A program made the position numbers and the translations under genes. A stretch of 64,000 bases of DNA. Origin: Ficedula albicollis. Its lineage: Eukaryota > Chordata > Aves > Passeriformes > Muscicapidae. The notes below the pieces were generated by a model. That model made no database searches, was not told where the DNA came from, and saw only the letters and a list, made by a program, of their open reading frames with translations. Numbering within the stretch: the stretch's first letter is position 1; each line of letters starts with the position of its first letter. The stretch is taken from contig NC_021674.1 of assembly GCF_000247815.1 (NCBI RefSeq), positions 11,044,793-11,108,792 of the forward strand. The letters are read 5' to 3'. This document shows, piece by piece, positions 1 to 12,312 of the stretch.

Positions 1-592
1 ATGGGAAACTTGAAAAACAGCAAGAACAGTGTAGACCTGAAGTGAGAAGGGTGATTCATTTGGAAGGAGCTGCTTTATGAGAAATCAGTGGTCCAACTTA
101 GTTACCTGGCAGTTTGGGGCAATTGGATCGGGTATTTGAAACTGCAGCCGTTTTACCAGTCACATTAATTAATTTTATTACTCTCTCTTTTAGCTTACTA
201 AGCTCACCCTGACAATCAAAGTCTCTAAGAAAATTTGGAAATGGGATTTTAAAAGAGCTTTTCAAAGTAAATATTAGGTATGTGTAGTATAAGGATATAC
301 CACCTTATTACATTTGTAGGAAGACTGGAAACATACTGTGTGCAGATTAAACAGTTTGAAGGTTTTTCTTCTCTATCCTTTCTGCACTTCTATAAAAAAA
401 AGTGTGTAGTTGCACACTCAAAGCAGTAGGTACTCCACATATTCTGCACATATGGCAGTTTCCTTTTCTAACTAAATACACCACTCTGAACTGTATGCAC
501 TTCAGTGAAGTGCCTAAATCAGATGGGCAATTCCAGAAAAGAATTAGTTGCACTAAAAGTCAGATCCCAGAGGGAGGCTACAGAAGTGAAAA
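1..592. other. Unique AT-rich noncoding DNA
   Basis: No repeat, exon or RNA gene is recognisable. The open frames are under 70 codons and have no coding-like composition. Confidence 0.5.
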
Positions 593-690
593 TCTTACTT
601 AAAACTTTATTTAAATCCTTTTATTTTCAAGGGATGAAAGCAGGCGTTCTTACTTAAAACTTTATTTAAATCCTTTTATTTTCAAGGGAT
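593..690. repeat. Direct repeat, 43 bp, spaced 55 bp
   Basis: A 43-bp segment (TCTTACTTAAAA... to ...CAAGGGAT) occurs at 593-635 and again, identically by eye, at 648-690, separated by 12 bp. It looks like a recent local tandem duplication of a 55-bp unit whose second copy lacks the last 12 bp. The repeat is AT-rich and contains no coding signal. Confidence 0.9.
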
Positions 691-2525
691 TATTTCATTG
701 ATTCAAATGCAAATCTCTTGTGACAAAAACTACTGCCATGAATTTTTGTGAATTCTAGCAATTTCAGAATATTAGTTCATCTGATAATGGGTAAACGCTT
801 GCCAGTTACTACAAGACTTTTGTTTAGTTTCTTTAGCAAATAAAGTTATATTTTTCATTATGTTTCTTTCCAATGTGCTTGAAGAAGAAGTCACAACTGT
901 TATTGATGCCTAAAAGTTAAGTGCCTGCTCTGAGCAGAAATATATAAGGCAGGGACTAGCTTGCCTTTCATTCTTAGGACAGAAAGAACATGATGTTTGT
1001 GAACTGAAAATTAGATTATATCAAACAGAACAAAAACTAGATGTGGTCACAAACCAACCAATTCAGAGCTTTGCTGCAAGGTTGCTATTACTACAGATGA
1101 CTCTTTCACCTTATAAACCGTGTTTTCATTATGTTTCTGCTAAAGGTGCATTTGGAAAAGGACTGTTTCCTTGCCCTTTGAGAGGATTTTGTTTACCAGT
1201 TGGGTTGGGTAGCACCCTCACATGAATTTCATCAATGAGCAGATCTAATACAGAAAGCTGTAGGACAATACACTGCAGTCATGTACGCGCCTTTTGCTCT
1301 TTATATCCTAGTAATTAAAACAAACAAAACTAAACAAAATCTAGTCTTCTCCGTTCTGCAGGCTGATACGTCCTCAAAGCCTTAGTCTCTCCAAGTGCCT
1401 AGCCTAGCCTAGTTTCTGTAATACCATCATATATTACAGTCCCTGTCCACATGAGAACGTGCATTAATCCAGGAACTCTTGATTTAATACATGTTGCCAC
1501 ACTGCCCTTGACCTCAGAAGGACTTTGAAGTTTTCTGGCTGGAGATGAAAGTTACAGTATGTGTGGCAGGGCTGGGCTATAGAGTAAGAAAGAATTGCTA
1601 ACTCAACAACTTGTTAAAACACACAGTTCCAGGATTTTTTTTTTTTAAGACTAATAAACACACTATTTCCAGGATTTCAGGACTCTTGTTCAGATTGATT
1701 AGACGAGAGATGAATTTGAACAGACAGATAGATTAAATCAAGAGTTATGGGTAAATTATTTCCAGTTCTCCAAATCTGGCCTGCTGATATCCATTTCCTA
1801 GTTCTCCTTAAGGATTTCTGCTGGAGTGTAGCCTGTAAAGCTTCCATCCTGGTGCACATCATCAGGTTATGAGTGGCAATTAGATGCAATCTGAAGATAC
1901 CTTCCTGAAGAGGGCCATAGGAGGAGATCAGATTCAGAACATACTTGTTGGCAATGTTATTCCTTTGAAAGAATAAAGAACTCGCACAGGCATTTGATAT
2001 TGTGTGCCCAAATCTGTGTGAGAAGCAAGAGGGATCAAACTTCTTGGGATTATTATTTGCCTCCCTGTCCTATGTTCATGCTGTTTGGACACAAAGCAGA
2101 CATCTGTTGGACAGCTTGGCCATGTTGTAAAAAGACCAGATGTAATTAAAATACATACTCATTTCTTGCCAATCAAAAGAACCTAAAAAAGAGAGCTCCA
2201 AACCAGAACACCAGATCGCAGTTTTCTCTTTCTCATAAAAGATCACATTTTCATGAGCAGAAGACTCATTCTTCAAATTGCTGCATAGGCAGGCAGGCAG
2301 GGCTTTAGCAGCAATAAATCCTTGCAGATCTTTTTGGACCTCTGAAATGGTACTGCATTTTCTTACCAGCAAAAAGCAGGATCAGCTCTTGGTATCTCCC
2401 TGTGGCTGGAGAATACTAAATTTGCAAAGATGAATAAGCAGACAGGAACTCTTTTGTTACATGAGATCCATGGATGAATGAGGTGTCATCCTTGACACTG
2501 AGTATCTAATACTGAATTAATAGTA
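691..2525. other. Unique noncoding DNA with one TATA-like site
   Basis: No exon or known repeat is seen. A TATATAAGG motif at 941-949 resembles a TATA box, but no supporting transcript signal follows it, so it is not called as a promoter. A short (CCTAG)3 run lies near 1400 and a T-tract near 1636. Confidence 0.45.
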
Positions 2526-2880
2526 TCATAGAATGGTTTAGACTGAAAGGGACATTAAAGTTCATCTCATTCTAACCCCCTGTCATGGCCAGGTTGTTCA
2601 AAGCCCGATTCCACCTGGCCTTGAACATTTCCAGAGATGAGGCATCCACAGATTCTCTAGAAAATATGTTCCAGTGTCTCACCACCCTCACAGTCAAGAA
2701 TTTATTTCTAATATTCAATATCTAATCGAAACCTGCCCTTTTTCAGTTTAAACCCACTCCCCTCCAGTCAGTCACTCCATGCCCTTGTCAAAAGCCCCTT
2801 TACAGTACTCTCATAGCCCCTTTAGGCACTGGAAGGGGCTCTTAGGTCCCTCTAGAGCCTTCTCCAGGCTGGATAACCCC
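2526..2880 (-). mobile_element. CR1 LINE 3' fragment (5'-truncated)
   Basis: The plus strand reads TCATAGAATGGTTT, then the typical layout of the reversed avian CR1 tail: TGGCCTTGAACATTTCC, GGCATCCACAGATTCTC, CAGTGTCTCACCACCCTCA, CCCTTTAGGCACTGGAAGG and GCCTTCTCCAGGCTGGATAA in order. CR1 is the dominant non-LTR retrotransposon of birds. It ends in short ATTCTATG-type repeats rather than poly-A and is usually strongly 5'-truncated. The element therefore lies on the minus strand with its 3' end at 2526. About 355 bp remain, with many substitutions and no open reverse-transcriptase frame, so it is an old, dead copy. Family membership is known biology recalled from memory; the subfamily cannot be named. 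Confidence 0.93.
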
Positions 2881-3000
2881 ACCTCTTTGTCTGTTTTCAT
2901 AGGAGAGGTGCTCTGACTTTGGACAAAGAGGAGCCAAGTAGCCTCATGCAAAAAAGGAATTAAGATAATTTTGTGGAACAAAGAACTTGTAAGGGTTAAA

Positions 3001-3029
3001 GCAAACAAACAAACAAATAAGCAAACAGC
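3001..3029. repeat. Short (CAAA)n simple repeat
   Basis: Imperfect CAAA/CAAAT repeat (GCAAACAAACAAACAAATAA then GCAAACAG). It lies about 120 bp beyond the CR1 fragment and shows no sign of being part of it. Confidence 0.8.
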
Positions 3030-6000
3030 ATAATCTCGTTTATTTATGTCCAGATGGAATAAATTATAGGGATAAACCAACATCTGAGTGATTCAGGTCA
3101 GACACTAGCAACAAGTTTCTAATTCCAAGAGTGCAGAATTGAATTAGATTGCCTCAGAAAAAGCAGCTCATGATAAAATTTTCAGGACCAGGCATTTGTA
3201 AGAACAAGTTTAACATGTATACAGAAAGATGTATCAGCCCTATCTGGGCAGAGGACTAGATGAGTTGATCTAGTCATTTGGGTGACTTTTACCCCAAGGA
3301 TCCTAGACTCTATGTTGAATCAAAGCACTTGTTTTGCTGTACCTCCTCGTTCTGTGACAATTGCAAACCCTTATTCAGATAATTAGTATTTTAGGATTAC
3401 AACAAAAGGAATGTAGCATTACCAGAAGATTTTAACACCCTTTAAGGAACAAAACACTGCTAAATTGCCAAGTAAGAGAAATAGAATGTCATCTTAGGGA
3501 CATCCCTAGCCAACAGAAAAGTTCAGCAAACTTCAAGTTAAGCAAAATCATTTTGCCATTCTGCTGAAATGTTTTATGATTTACGGTATTCAGACACAGG
3601 GAACACCATGAAAAGGAGCAGCACACAACCTTCCTCCCATCCTCGGTGAACTGGTTATTAAACTACTATTACTTACTGCAATACTGTCTTAGAAATACTT
3701 TGCTAAAACACCATCACAGGTTTATAAAGCATTTGCAAAGCATGTTTTCAGTACCTGAAGTACTTGAAGACATATGGGCTATTAGTAGGATTCCTCACAT
3801 TGTGACGCTAGTGTCACTCCTTTGAATTAAGTATCAGGACTAAACCCATCCTTTTGTGGGATCCAAGAAAGTACTGAGCCTAGGTTAACATCTCCAGTAC
3901 CTTTTCACTATTTATTTCTGAAACATTACTCTCAACATGTCCCTGATCAGAACTCCTTATTGCTGGAAATCACTTCTAATTCACTATTTTACCTAGTGTT
4001 TCCTATTAATTAGCTCTAGGCAGCTTCCTGCTCAGGATTTTACATGGACCTGAGCTGTTTATTGAGGCTCTCTGCACTGACCAGGCAGAGCAGACACTGC
4101 TCAAATCCAGGCCACCTGCATATGGCTGCTTTCTGCTGGGTTTTTCACATTCATATAATTGCAGAGGTAAAGGCCCTTCCACAGACACACGTGTTCAGAG
4201 ACTATGGAGAGAAGTCCTATCCATGTAAGTGGATTGAATGATATGTTTGAAATTACAAGCAGGAGCAGCTACTGGTGGCTTCCTTTTATTGTTCCTGCTG
4301 AAGGGCTCTGTTCACCATATGAGTGCTGACAAATTGCTTGATGAAATTTTCGAGTTCAAGAGATGAACAAAAGCAAATATTAAACCAAAATAAAAGGAAC
4401 TATTTTCATGCTGTTCTTTCGTACTTCAAAAAGTGGTACTTCTGTATCCTTCTTCCTACTTGCTCTGTCACTGTTAACATGTCTTAGGTCATTCAGAGGT
4501 GGTTAAATGACCTTGAAGTGCTAGTGAGCTGATCCAAAAAGTAATTTTTCCCATCTAATTAATACAAACACTTAAGAAGGGGAGAATTTTTATTTTGGAT
4601 TATTAAAAGCAGAAGTGTTGGATCAGAGATGGACTTAGAGTCACTGCAGCAGGATGTACTTCATCCACATGAGCCATCAAAAACTCCAGTGTGTGAAGTT
4701 TAGGCTACTTATCAGAGTTGCCTATAGCCAGCAGGGAGGGATAACTATCTTTAGTGTATGATTCAGCCCATCCTAAAATAACTGTCTAGGACAATACAGG
4801 TTTATTCTATGGAACTGATCATTTTTCTCCCACCAACTATGGAGAGACAATTAAAGACAATTAGTTCCTAGGTGCTTAATTTTTATTAAATGAGGAAAAT
4901 CTGCCTAGCAACTCAAAAGTCAACCTCAAATTGAAGTCAATTTCTTGAATAGGATCTCTTCTTGTTTTTTTCAAGGCGGCCAGACTAATCTTGCACTAGC
5001 ATTTCTTCCATAAGACTTTTTTATGTTACAGGTCCAGAAAATGAACAGCTAACCAAAATACTTTTGTCATTTTTTCATCTCTTTCAAAAAAGTTGCAAGA
5101 CGCCTCTGAAAATTTTTTATTTTGATTGTTACCTAGTTTTAGTAAGGGAGACATGAGCCACCTAAATATCCACAAATTTATCTCCTGAGTTGTTTTAGGC
5201 TTGACCACCAAATTAGCTATGGATAAATAAGCTTTAGCACTGATCCCAAGTCATATTGTGACAGCAATATGTCTATTTACATATCCTTGATTTCCTCCAT
5301 TATAAAGTTATGAAGGGACTTTTTTTTTTACAAAGAGGTTATTTAATTGCTTAGGTTTTGGTGTTATTCTCTTCCAGTTTGTCTTACTTTGTCAGACAGC
5401 ATATTCAGTATACTATTTTTACATCACCAAATTTCTCACTAACCAAATCTACTATGTTTGTACTTTCTAGTAACATATGTGGTTTCCTATGGTACAGTTC
5501 TATCATCTGGTTTAGGCTAAGAACTTTCATCTAGATGGGCATCTCTGTATTCAGAATTCCACACAAATTTCAGGAAGAAACAACAGATCTAAAGGGGTAG
5601 ATTAAGTGGTAAATTTCATTGTCAGACTAATGGAAGAAAACACAAAGTTATCTTCATTGCTCTAGGTGGCCATTTTACTGCCATCTAAAAAATGTTAACA
5701 GTGAAGCACAAGGCATTTTGCTAAGAGACACTATTTCAAGCTTTAAAACTCAGAAAGCCTTATGACATTTTAGAGATTTGGGCTTTGAAAACTGATTTTT
5801 GCATTTTATTTGCCTGGATGCAGGGTGATGAAAGATCTGATAATGTCTCCACGACCTCAGTCTACCACATTTCACAGCAAAATGCATCAGCACTGCATTT
5901 TCATGGTAGACAACCAAAAATTTTTATGGGCTCTATGACAACATTATAAAAATGTAGATTTGGGTATAGGATTTAAGATCTTATATATCTTATAAAAAGC

Positions 6001-7662
6001 ATATATTATTCTTTCATGAGACTAAAGTTTTTAGTCAATCTTCAAATTCTTTTTAGAATTAGTTTCATCTCACAGCCCTTTTCATTCAGGCCCTTCTCAG
6101 ATATGACTGCAACTTTTGGAAAGACTGGTAACCTGTACTAAATACAGCACAGAATGTGATCTTAATAAAAGAACTAAGAAATCCATCACCATCTCCTTAA
6201 GCTTTTATTCTGCATTCAGGCTCCTAATCCTGGCATTCCTGTGGCTTCTCTAAATGTTTCTCCAAAAGATCGGAACATTTCCAAAAATAAGTCTCCACTC
6301 TTCCCCCACCCTGGCACACTAAAGTAGCCCCATTCCTCTCTAGTGTACATAGGACAATCTGGTAAGCCAGTTTCTAAATCAATTATATCAGCCATAAAAT
6401 ATGCCAGTTTCTCAGCTACAAACTGGATACAAATTGCTTTACTGATATGTGTTACATAGACAAATATTTCAAATTAGATATCAAAGGCTTCACTACTTGT
6501 CTTACGAAAACAAGTCTTGTCATTCCTATTTCTCAAAAGTAGTTCAATCCAAAAATAGTCCAGCAATCAATAATTCTTCCTGAATTACATTACAGAAGAC
6601 GATTTTGATTTATATATTACCATCATTATTTACACTGAAGGAAATTAAAATATGGGCAAGCAATTAGCACTGAGACAAACAACACTGGAACAAGGAAAAT
6701 ACCTAATCCCTATTTAGTCCATAGTCTAATCTTTAACTAATTGGTTGCACTCCTTCAGTTAAATCTCATAGAAAAGCTTTAAACACTGAGGCACACAATC
6801 CCATTTTAATAGGTAACAAAATCTTCTGAACTTTGTAGTTCATCTATTGTCAGCTTATAAGATTTTTGGATTTGCATACATCCAAAATATATGGTCACTT
6901 GGTTCTCCTATAAACAAACAGACTAAAGTCAGAATTTTCTCTACACTCTTTCCATAATAGAAAGTGAGAGCTTTCTGTGTATAGTTCGTTCCATCCTACA
7001 ATAAGTGTTGAAGGAGAAATGCGCCTTCTGGCAGTTCTTATTTTCTCTCCATTAGCAGAGGAGTGAATGTGTACTTCCACAGAGCAGACTTGGACACACA
7101 GTTTTAAAAGGTTCAAGTCCAGTAAAACAAGCCTGTGCAAATCTAGGAGAATGAGCCTACATTCTCAAGGAATGGTCTCACTTACCAAGCTAAATATAAA
7201 TCCTTCAAATAATTCTGCAAAGAAAAAGAAATCATGATACCAGATTCAAGGGTCACATTTCAACAACAATGAGGAATTTCTGGAAATGCTAGAGAATGGA
7301 ACACTTGCTCTGTGTGCATGATTTAGTGACTTAAGTTTGTTTCCACTTTGAAAAATGCCTCATCTATCTTCTTGCCTGTCATATTAAAAATTCCTTACTC
7401 CACAAACCTTGAAATAGGTAGGTTGCTCAGGCTTGCTCTTATCACTGTCTGGAGTAGGAAGGAGAAAAGATTATTTGATTCTGTAGTGACAAGAATAATG
7501 AAAGAGGAGATGACAGCAAAGAATTTCATCGTTGGCTTCCCAAATGCTACTTTACAAAAAGAAAAAAGGAAACAAGGAATACTTATTTGTGTGGCAAGGC
7601 CCTCTCACTACCACTGTGTATAGCGTCTGTGTTGACATTTATACCTGGTGGGTGAGCAGTTT
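3030..7662. other. Unique AT-rich noncoding DNA
   Basis: A 4.6-kb stretch without a recognisable gene, RNA or transposon. Open frames are at most about 80 codons, with no conserved-looking protein. Nothing in it can be supported as functional from sequence alone. Confidence 0.5.
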
Positions 7663-7890
7663 CACAGAATCACAGAACGGTTTGGGTTGGAAAATACCTT
7701 AAAGCCCAGCTAGTTCCAACCTCCCCCCACCACAGGCAGGGACACCTTCCACCATCCCAGGCTGCTCAGAGCCTGGCCTTGAACACTTTCAGTGGAGGGG
7801 CATCCACAGCTTCTCTGTGCCAGGGCCTCACCACCCTTACAGGGAAGAATTTCTTCTGAATATCCAATCTATACCTACTCTGTAAGTTTA
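7663..7890 (-). mobile_element. CR1 LINE 3' fragment (short)
   Basis: The plus strand shows CACAGAATCACAGAACGG (remnants of the CR1 terminal octamers), GGTTTGGGTTGGAAAATACC, TAGTTCCAACC, GCAGGGACACCTTCCACC, GCATCCACAGCTTCTCTG and CTCACCACCCTTACAGGG. This is the reverse of the avian CR1 3' untranslated tail, so the insertion is in the minus orientation. It is about 228 bp long. It has lost about 10 bp after CTTCTCTG relative to the usual layout and stops at CTACTCTGTAAGTTTA. It is closer to the remembered CR1 consensus than the copy at 2526, so it may be a younger insertion. Confidence 0.93.
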
Positions 7891-10800
7891 GGTCACCTTC
7901 TGCAGTTTAGGGACCACACAAATCTTGTAGCAGAGTTAATTGTTCAGACAGAATTTAAGAGTAACCCAAACTATATTTTATCCACCAAATAACGGCCTCC
8001 TGGAAATTATTTTGGTTCTTAACACTGCTGTGGCAGTTATATTATCTGATCCCCATCCTTGCAAAGTGCCTCAAAAGGCACAGTAAAGAATGTTTAGGAG
8101 CATGTTTTGTTTGCAGTCAGCCTAGAGACATGCAATGAACTGGTTTTTGCCTTATGCAAAGTAGCTTCCTACAGGATTTAAAGTAATGACAAACATGAAT
8201 CTCAATATAAATAAATTTGTGCATATCTAGAGCTGTTCCTGGTATGTGACAAATGCACATCACTCACATTTACTTCAAGGAGTGAAAATAAACCTTTCCA
8301 TCATAGTAATTTTTTCTTGTACTGCCCTAGAAGAAGTACTCATCTTTGACTAGCTATGTAAAATAAAAATAAGAAAGAAATTACTCCCTCAATAATTTAT
8401 ATTGATCAATATCAAATATATACTTAGATGCAAGACCTATAATCTTACATACCTCAAGAGAGAAAGAGGAGATAAAAAGTTTCACCTTTTACACAGAAAC
8501 TAATTCCTTTAGAGTGCAAAATGCTCTGATAAACCAGAATATTTCTCACCAGATGACTTCTTTTAAAATTAAGTATTTAAAAAACAGAAGTATCATATTA
8601 AAAAAAAAAAAATAACCCACCCAGGGATGACCTCAGTTTCAGATCTATAATGAAGTACATATTCAGTATTGTTGCCCAAGATTAATGGATTAATTCTGTT
8701 GTGCATACAGTCTTCAGAGAGAGAATTAGGCAGTCTTAACTATCATTTCTCTAACTTTTAGACCCATGTGGGTCCATAAAAATCTTCTCTAAGTCAGTCA
8801 ATTCCAATCACATAAAAATATCAATTCTTATTTATCTATTTATAATTTTTTTAAAAACTCTTTACTCTTGTTCCCAAAGACCTACATCAGTGGTGACCCC
8901 CTGATTTCCACAGTGGAGTTGTGTCCTTCCTAGCCCTTGTGATATCTTGCGATACCCAGCATGCTTAGAGATACCTTCATGAGAGAATCACGAAGAGAAC
9001 AGCCCAGAACAAAACATTTCATATCCACACAGTACATACAATCCATACCTAACAACTTCCAACGTGCCTTTTCCTCTCTTCCACCTGCACAGGCTACTCT
9101 CACCTATGAATTCTGACCCCTGACATGCTGCTGACCTGCTCTGAGACCATCCCTGCCTGCTCCACTGCCTTTGCAGCATAATCTAGGATTTATCCCAAAC
9201 ATTGGCTAGACTGGGGCACAGGAGCAAAGACAAAGCCAGTAACTGAGTTTTGTTCCTTAAATCCACATTTATTCCCATCCTCATTGCCTACCACAGAGGA
9301 GTAGCTATGGAATCCAAGGGTTATACAGTATAAGAAGACAGCAGAGCCTGGATCCACCACTTCATGTATGCACACATGAAATACAAGAGCTCTGCAAAGT
9401 TTAAAGCACTTCGCATAAACCACTAGAAAAGCTATGCCCACCTCATCTACCATCTTCTGCCCATCCAGCCACAGGCTGCTTCTGGCTTTTTTCAATTATT
9501 TAACTCCAAGCATTTAAAAGAAAGAACATTTCAATATGTTTTTCTGACAGATAAGAAATAACCTGGATATCAGGAGCTATTGAATTCAGCTTTAATAGTA
9601 TCAATAAACATTTCTGATTAAATTATGAAATTGATTTTATCATTTTGACCACTATGTTTTTACATCAATATCATCATATGACAGCAAATGTAGTTACCGT
9701 TTCCTTATTGATCTTAGACATAGCACTCCAAAGTACTCATTTGACTATATTACAAAATCAAATTTGATTTCCTGCAGTACTGTAGTAACTTTTGGCCAGG
9801 TCTTGATATGAAGAACCAATAACAAATGAATTTCAAGTTATTAAAATATATGCTTTGTTCTCAGAAGCCAAGACACAGTTCTGCTGCACGTGTTTAGCAA
9901 TTTCAAGACAAGTTTCAGAACTTAGAGATGTTGTTCTTCTTTTATGTCAAATAATAATACCTCCTGTTCCTCTTGATGAGCCATCTATCAGATTTCTTGT
10001 GAACAACCGAAACACTATTTATTAACAATAAGGAACAAAGTGCTATTTATAATGCTCATTCAAGCAATCCAACAAATACTCAGAGTTTCTGTAGCTTGGG
10101 AGCATTACTCTTGATCTCACCCTCCCCTCTGTCAGGATAATAGCTGTGTGTTGGGCCACTCCATCTCCCCATAAGGTTTAATGTTCTGTTAAGAGAATGC
10201 ATAATTCAAAAGCACCACTGTTGCTCTGATACATGCATAATAATAAATCAAAGGTGTAATGTGCTGGATATTTATGTCTCAGGGTTAAACAACTCTGATC
10301 AGATTAAACAAATTTCAGTACTGGGCTTTTTGGCTGCTGTAAATTTCCACAGGCCCTCTCATATCTGAACCTTTCAAGGCTGAAGAGCTATCAGGCATCT
10401 TCATTGACATAAACCGCCTTCATGGAAGAGGAGCAGTGAGTTGAGACCTTAAACTGTTTTTTCAGATTGCACTTCTGTAATGAAACTGTGGATATGCTGA
10501 TATGTCACCCCAAGGTGTCTTTTCCACTCAGTCATGTTTCTTCCTCCCTAATTGTAGGGACATCTGTTTCCAAATGTAACTCCCTCCCGGTTTTGTGGGC
10601 TCAGGGAAAGGGGTGGGAGAGTTCAGCTGGAACTTATGCTCTTATCCCTCTTGCAAGATTATTCCCTAATATTCAAGATTCCCTAATATTCATGAAAATA
10701 TTTAAGCAACTGCAAGTATTTGCCTTGACAAGCACGTGGAGAGCTCAATACACTCTTGTCTGCCTCAAGATAAACAAGACATCAGCAGAGGACAGGATCT

Positions 10801-12012
10801 TGTTTTACCTTGATTTGATTAAAAAAAAATATAAATAAATACAATTGGCAAGCAGCTCAAAAAATATTCACAATTTAATGCATGTGGGAATGAGTGATTT
10901 TATAATGCTGGTTAAATTAGTCACAGCAGACAGGCACTGCCTTGACTCCATGCAAAGACTCTGGGCCCTGTAAGTGCTTCTGCACCAAAGCCAGAACACA
11001 CTGCACATCACACCTTACAGTATGGTCTGGTGGCATGGCAGTATCACTGTTTTGTTCATTTGTTTTATGCCAATGTTCTTTTTATTTTCTATCCAACCCT
11101 ATACAAAATTTCATTATATATTTCAGCAGAACATGCCTCAGTATGTCATCCATCAGAATTGGAGTATGACAAACCAGGGTTTGGAGCACACTGGAGCTTG
11201 CTGCCCCTCATGACAGATTTGTGTCTGTCATTTCAGCTCTGAGCCCTTTTGCCAGAAAAGCTTCTCCAAATCTTTAAAACACAAAGTCTCTTGTTGGTCT
11301 GACATCATCTCAGAAATCCCTTTTTTGCTTTCCATCACTGATCCCCCTTCCAAAACCGCACCTTTACCTTGCAACATGTCTGACTTCACTCAAGATTCTG
11401 TTTGGAAGTGTAAAAGTACCATATATCCACTAGACCCTTTGTACAGGAAACAAGGCAATAGCTCTTCTGGAGTCAATAAAGCTTGATTTATCACCTGTTC
11501 AAGATGTAGCCTCAGCTGCAGGTCCATGTGTCTTCACTGAGCCACCTGCATCCTGCACTGGAGCTCTTAGGTCAACATCCTAATACCCAAAATCTCCTTG
11601 AGGACTCCTGATGTTATACAAGACAGTGAGAAATTTCCCAGCCTAGCAGAAGGAAGTTAGGTTGCTCAAGGTACAAAGAGCAATTCAACACCAATGTCAC
11701 TGCAAGTGAAAGAAAGCATTGGAGTATACAGACATTTAAAAAAAAAAACAACAAACAAATCTCTGAAGCATCTATGGTGGCTTTTCAGTCTTCTTTGGGA
11801 ATTATGAAAAAACAAGTGAATGCTTCCCACTAACTTCTGAAACACTGAGTCTTATGTAGGTTCTTTGAACGGTTCTCCTTTTAAAATTTTACATTTATTC
11901 TTACAAGTAGTTACACTGATGAAACCATGGAATTGTGGGAATCCTTGCTTTACAGAAGCAATCAGCTGGGGTGCCATGAGTCATCTCACCTCAGCTAACT
12001 AAAAGTTCACAG
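7891..12012. other. Unique noncoding DNA
   Basis: No gene, RNA or transposon can be recognised. The stretch around 10,200-10,330 is rich in short A/T-box motifs of the kind seen in conserved noncoding elements, but that cannot be tested here. An AATAAA near 11,476 has no supporting context. Confidence 0.45.
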
Positions 12013-12057
12013 CATCTCATCTCATCTCATCTCATCTCATCTCATCTCATCTCATCT
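12013..12057. repeat. (CATCT)9 microsatellite
   Basis: Nine uninterrupted CATCT units. The right edge runs into TGAGAT, which pairs with the last ATCTCA to give a 6-bp inverted repeat with a 2-nt loop. Confidence 0.97.
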
Positions 12058-12241
12058 GAGATAGTCATATGTGTTCCAACTGTTAGAGAAATTTCTTCAG
12101 AGCATAAATCATCCTTTACACAAGGGACTGCATTAAGAGGATGAATCACCAAAGAAAAAAGGAATTTCAGTGACTGAGTTGAACTGAAAAGTAATCTCTA
12201 GGCAGGTAAAATCAAGAGAAATAATAATAATTTTCCTAATC

Positions 12242-12312
12242 TAAAAAAAGTAAAACAAAACAACAACAAAAAAAAACCACAAAAGCAAACAAACAACAAC
12301 AAAAAAAACAAC
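12242..12312. repeat. A-rich/CAA low-complexity tract
   Basis: About 70 bp made almost wholly of A and C, with AAAAC, CAACAA and CAAACAAA motifs. It is low-complexity and carries no retroposon body in front of it. Confidence 0.85.

Noticed and set aside
941..949. TATA box promoter (TATATAAGG)
   Set aside because: A lone TATA-like word in AT-rich DNA with no downstream exon or other promoter element.
11470..11490. LTR polyadenylation region (AATAAAGCTTGATTT)
   Set aside because: No TATA, CCAAT or TG...CA borders could be found around it.
12013..12057. CRISPR-like or telomere-like array
   Set aside because: It is a plain 5-bp microsatellite without spacers and does not match the TTAGGG telomere unit.
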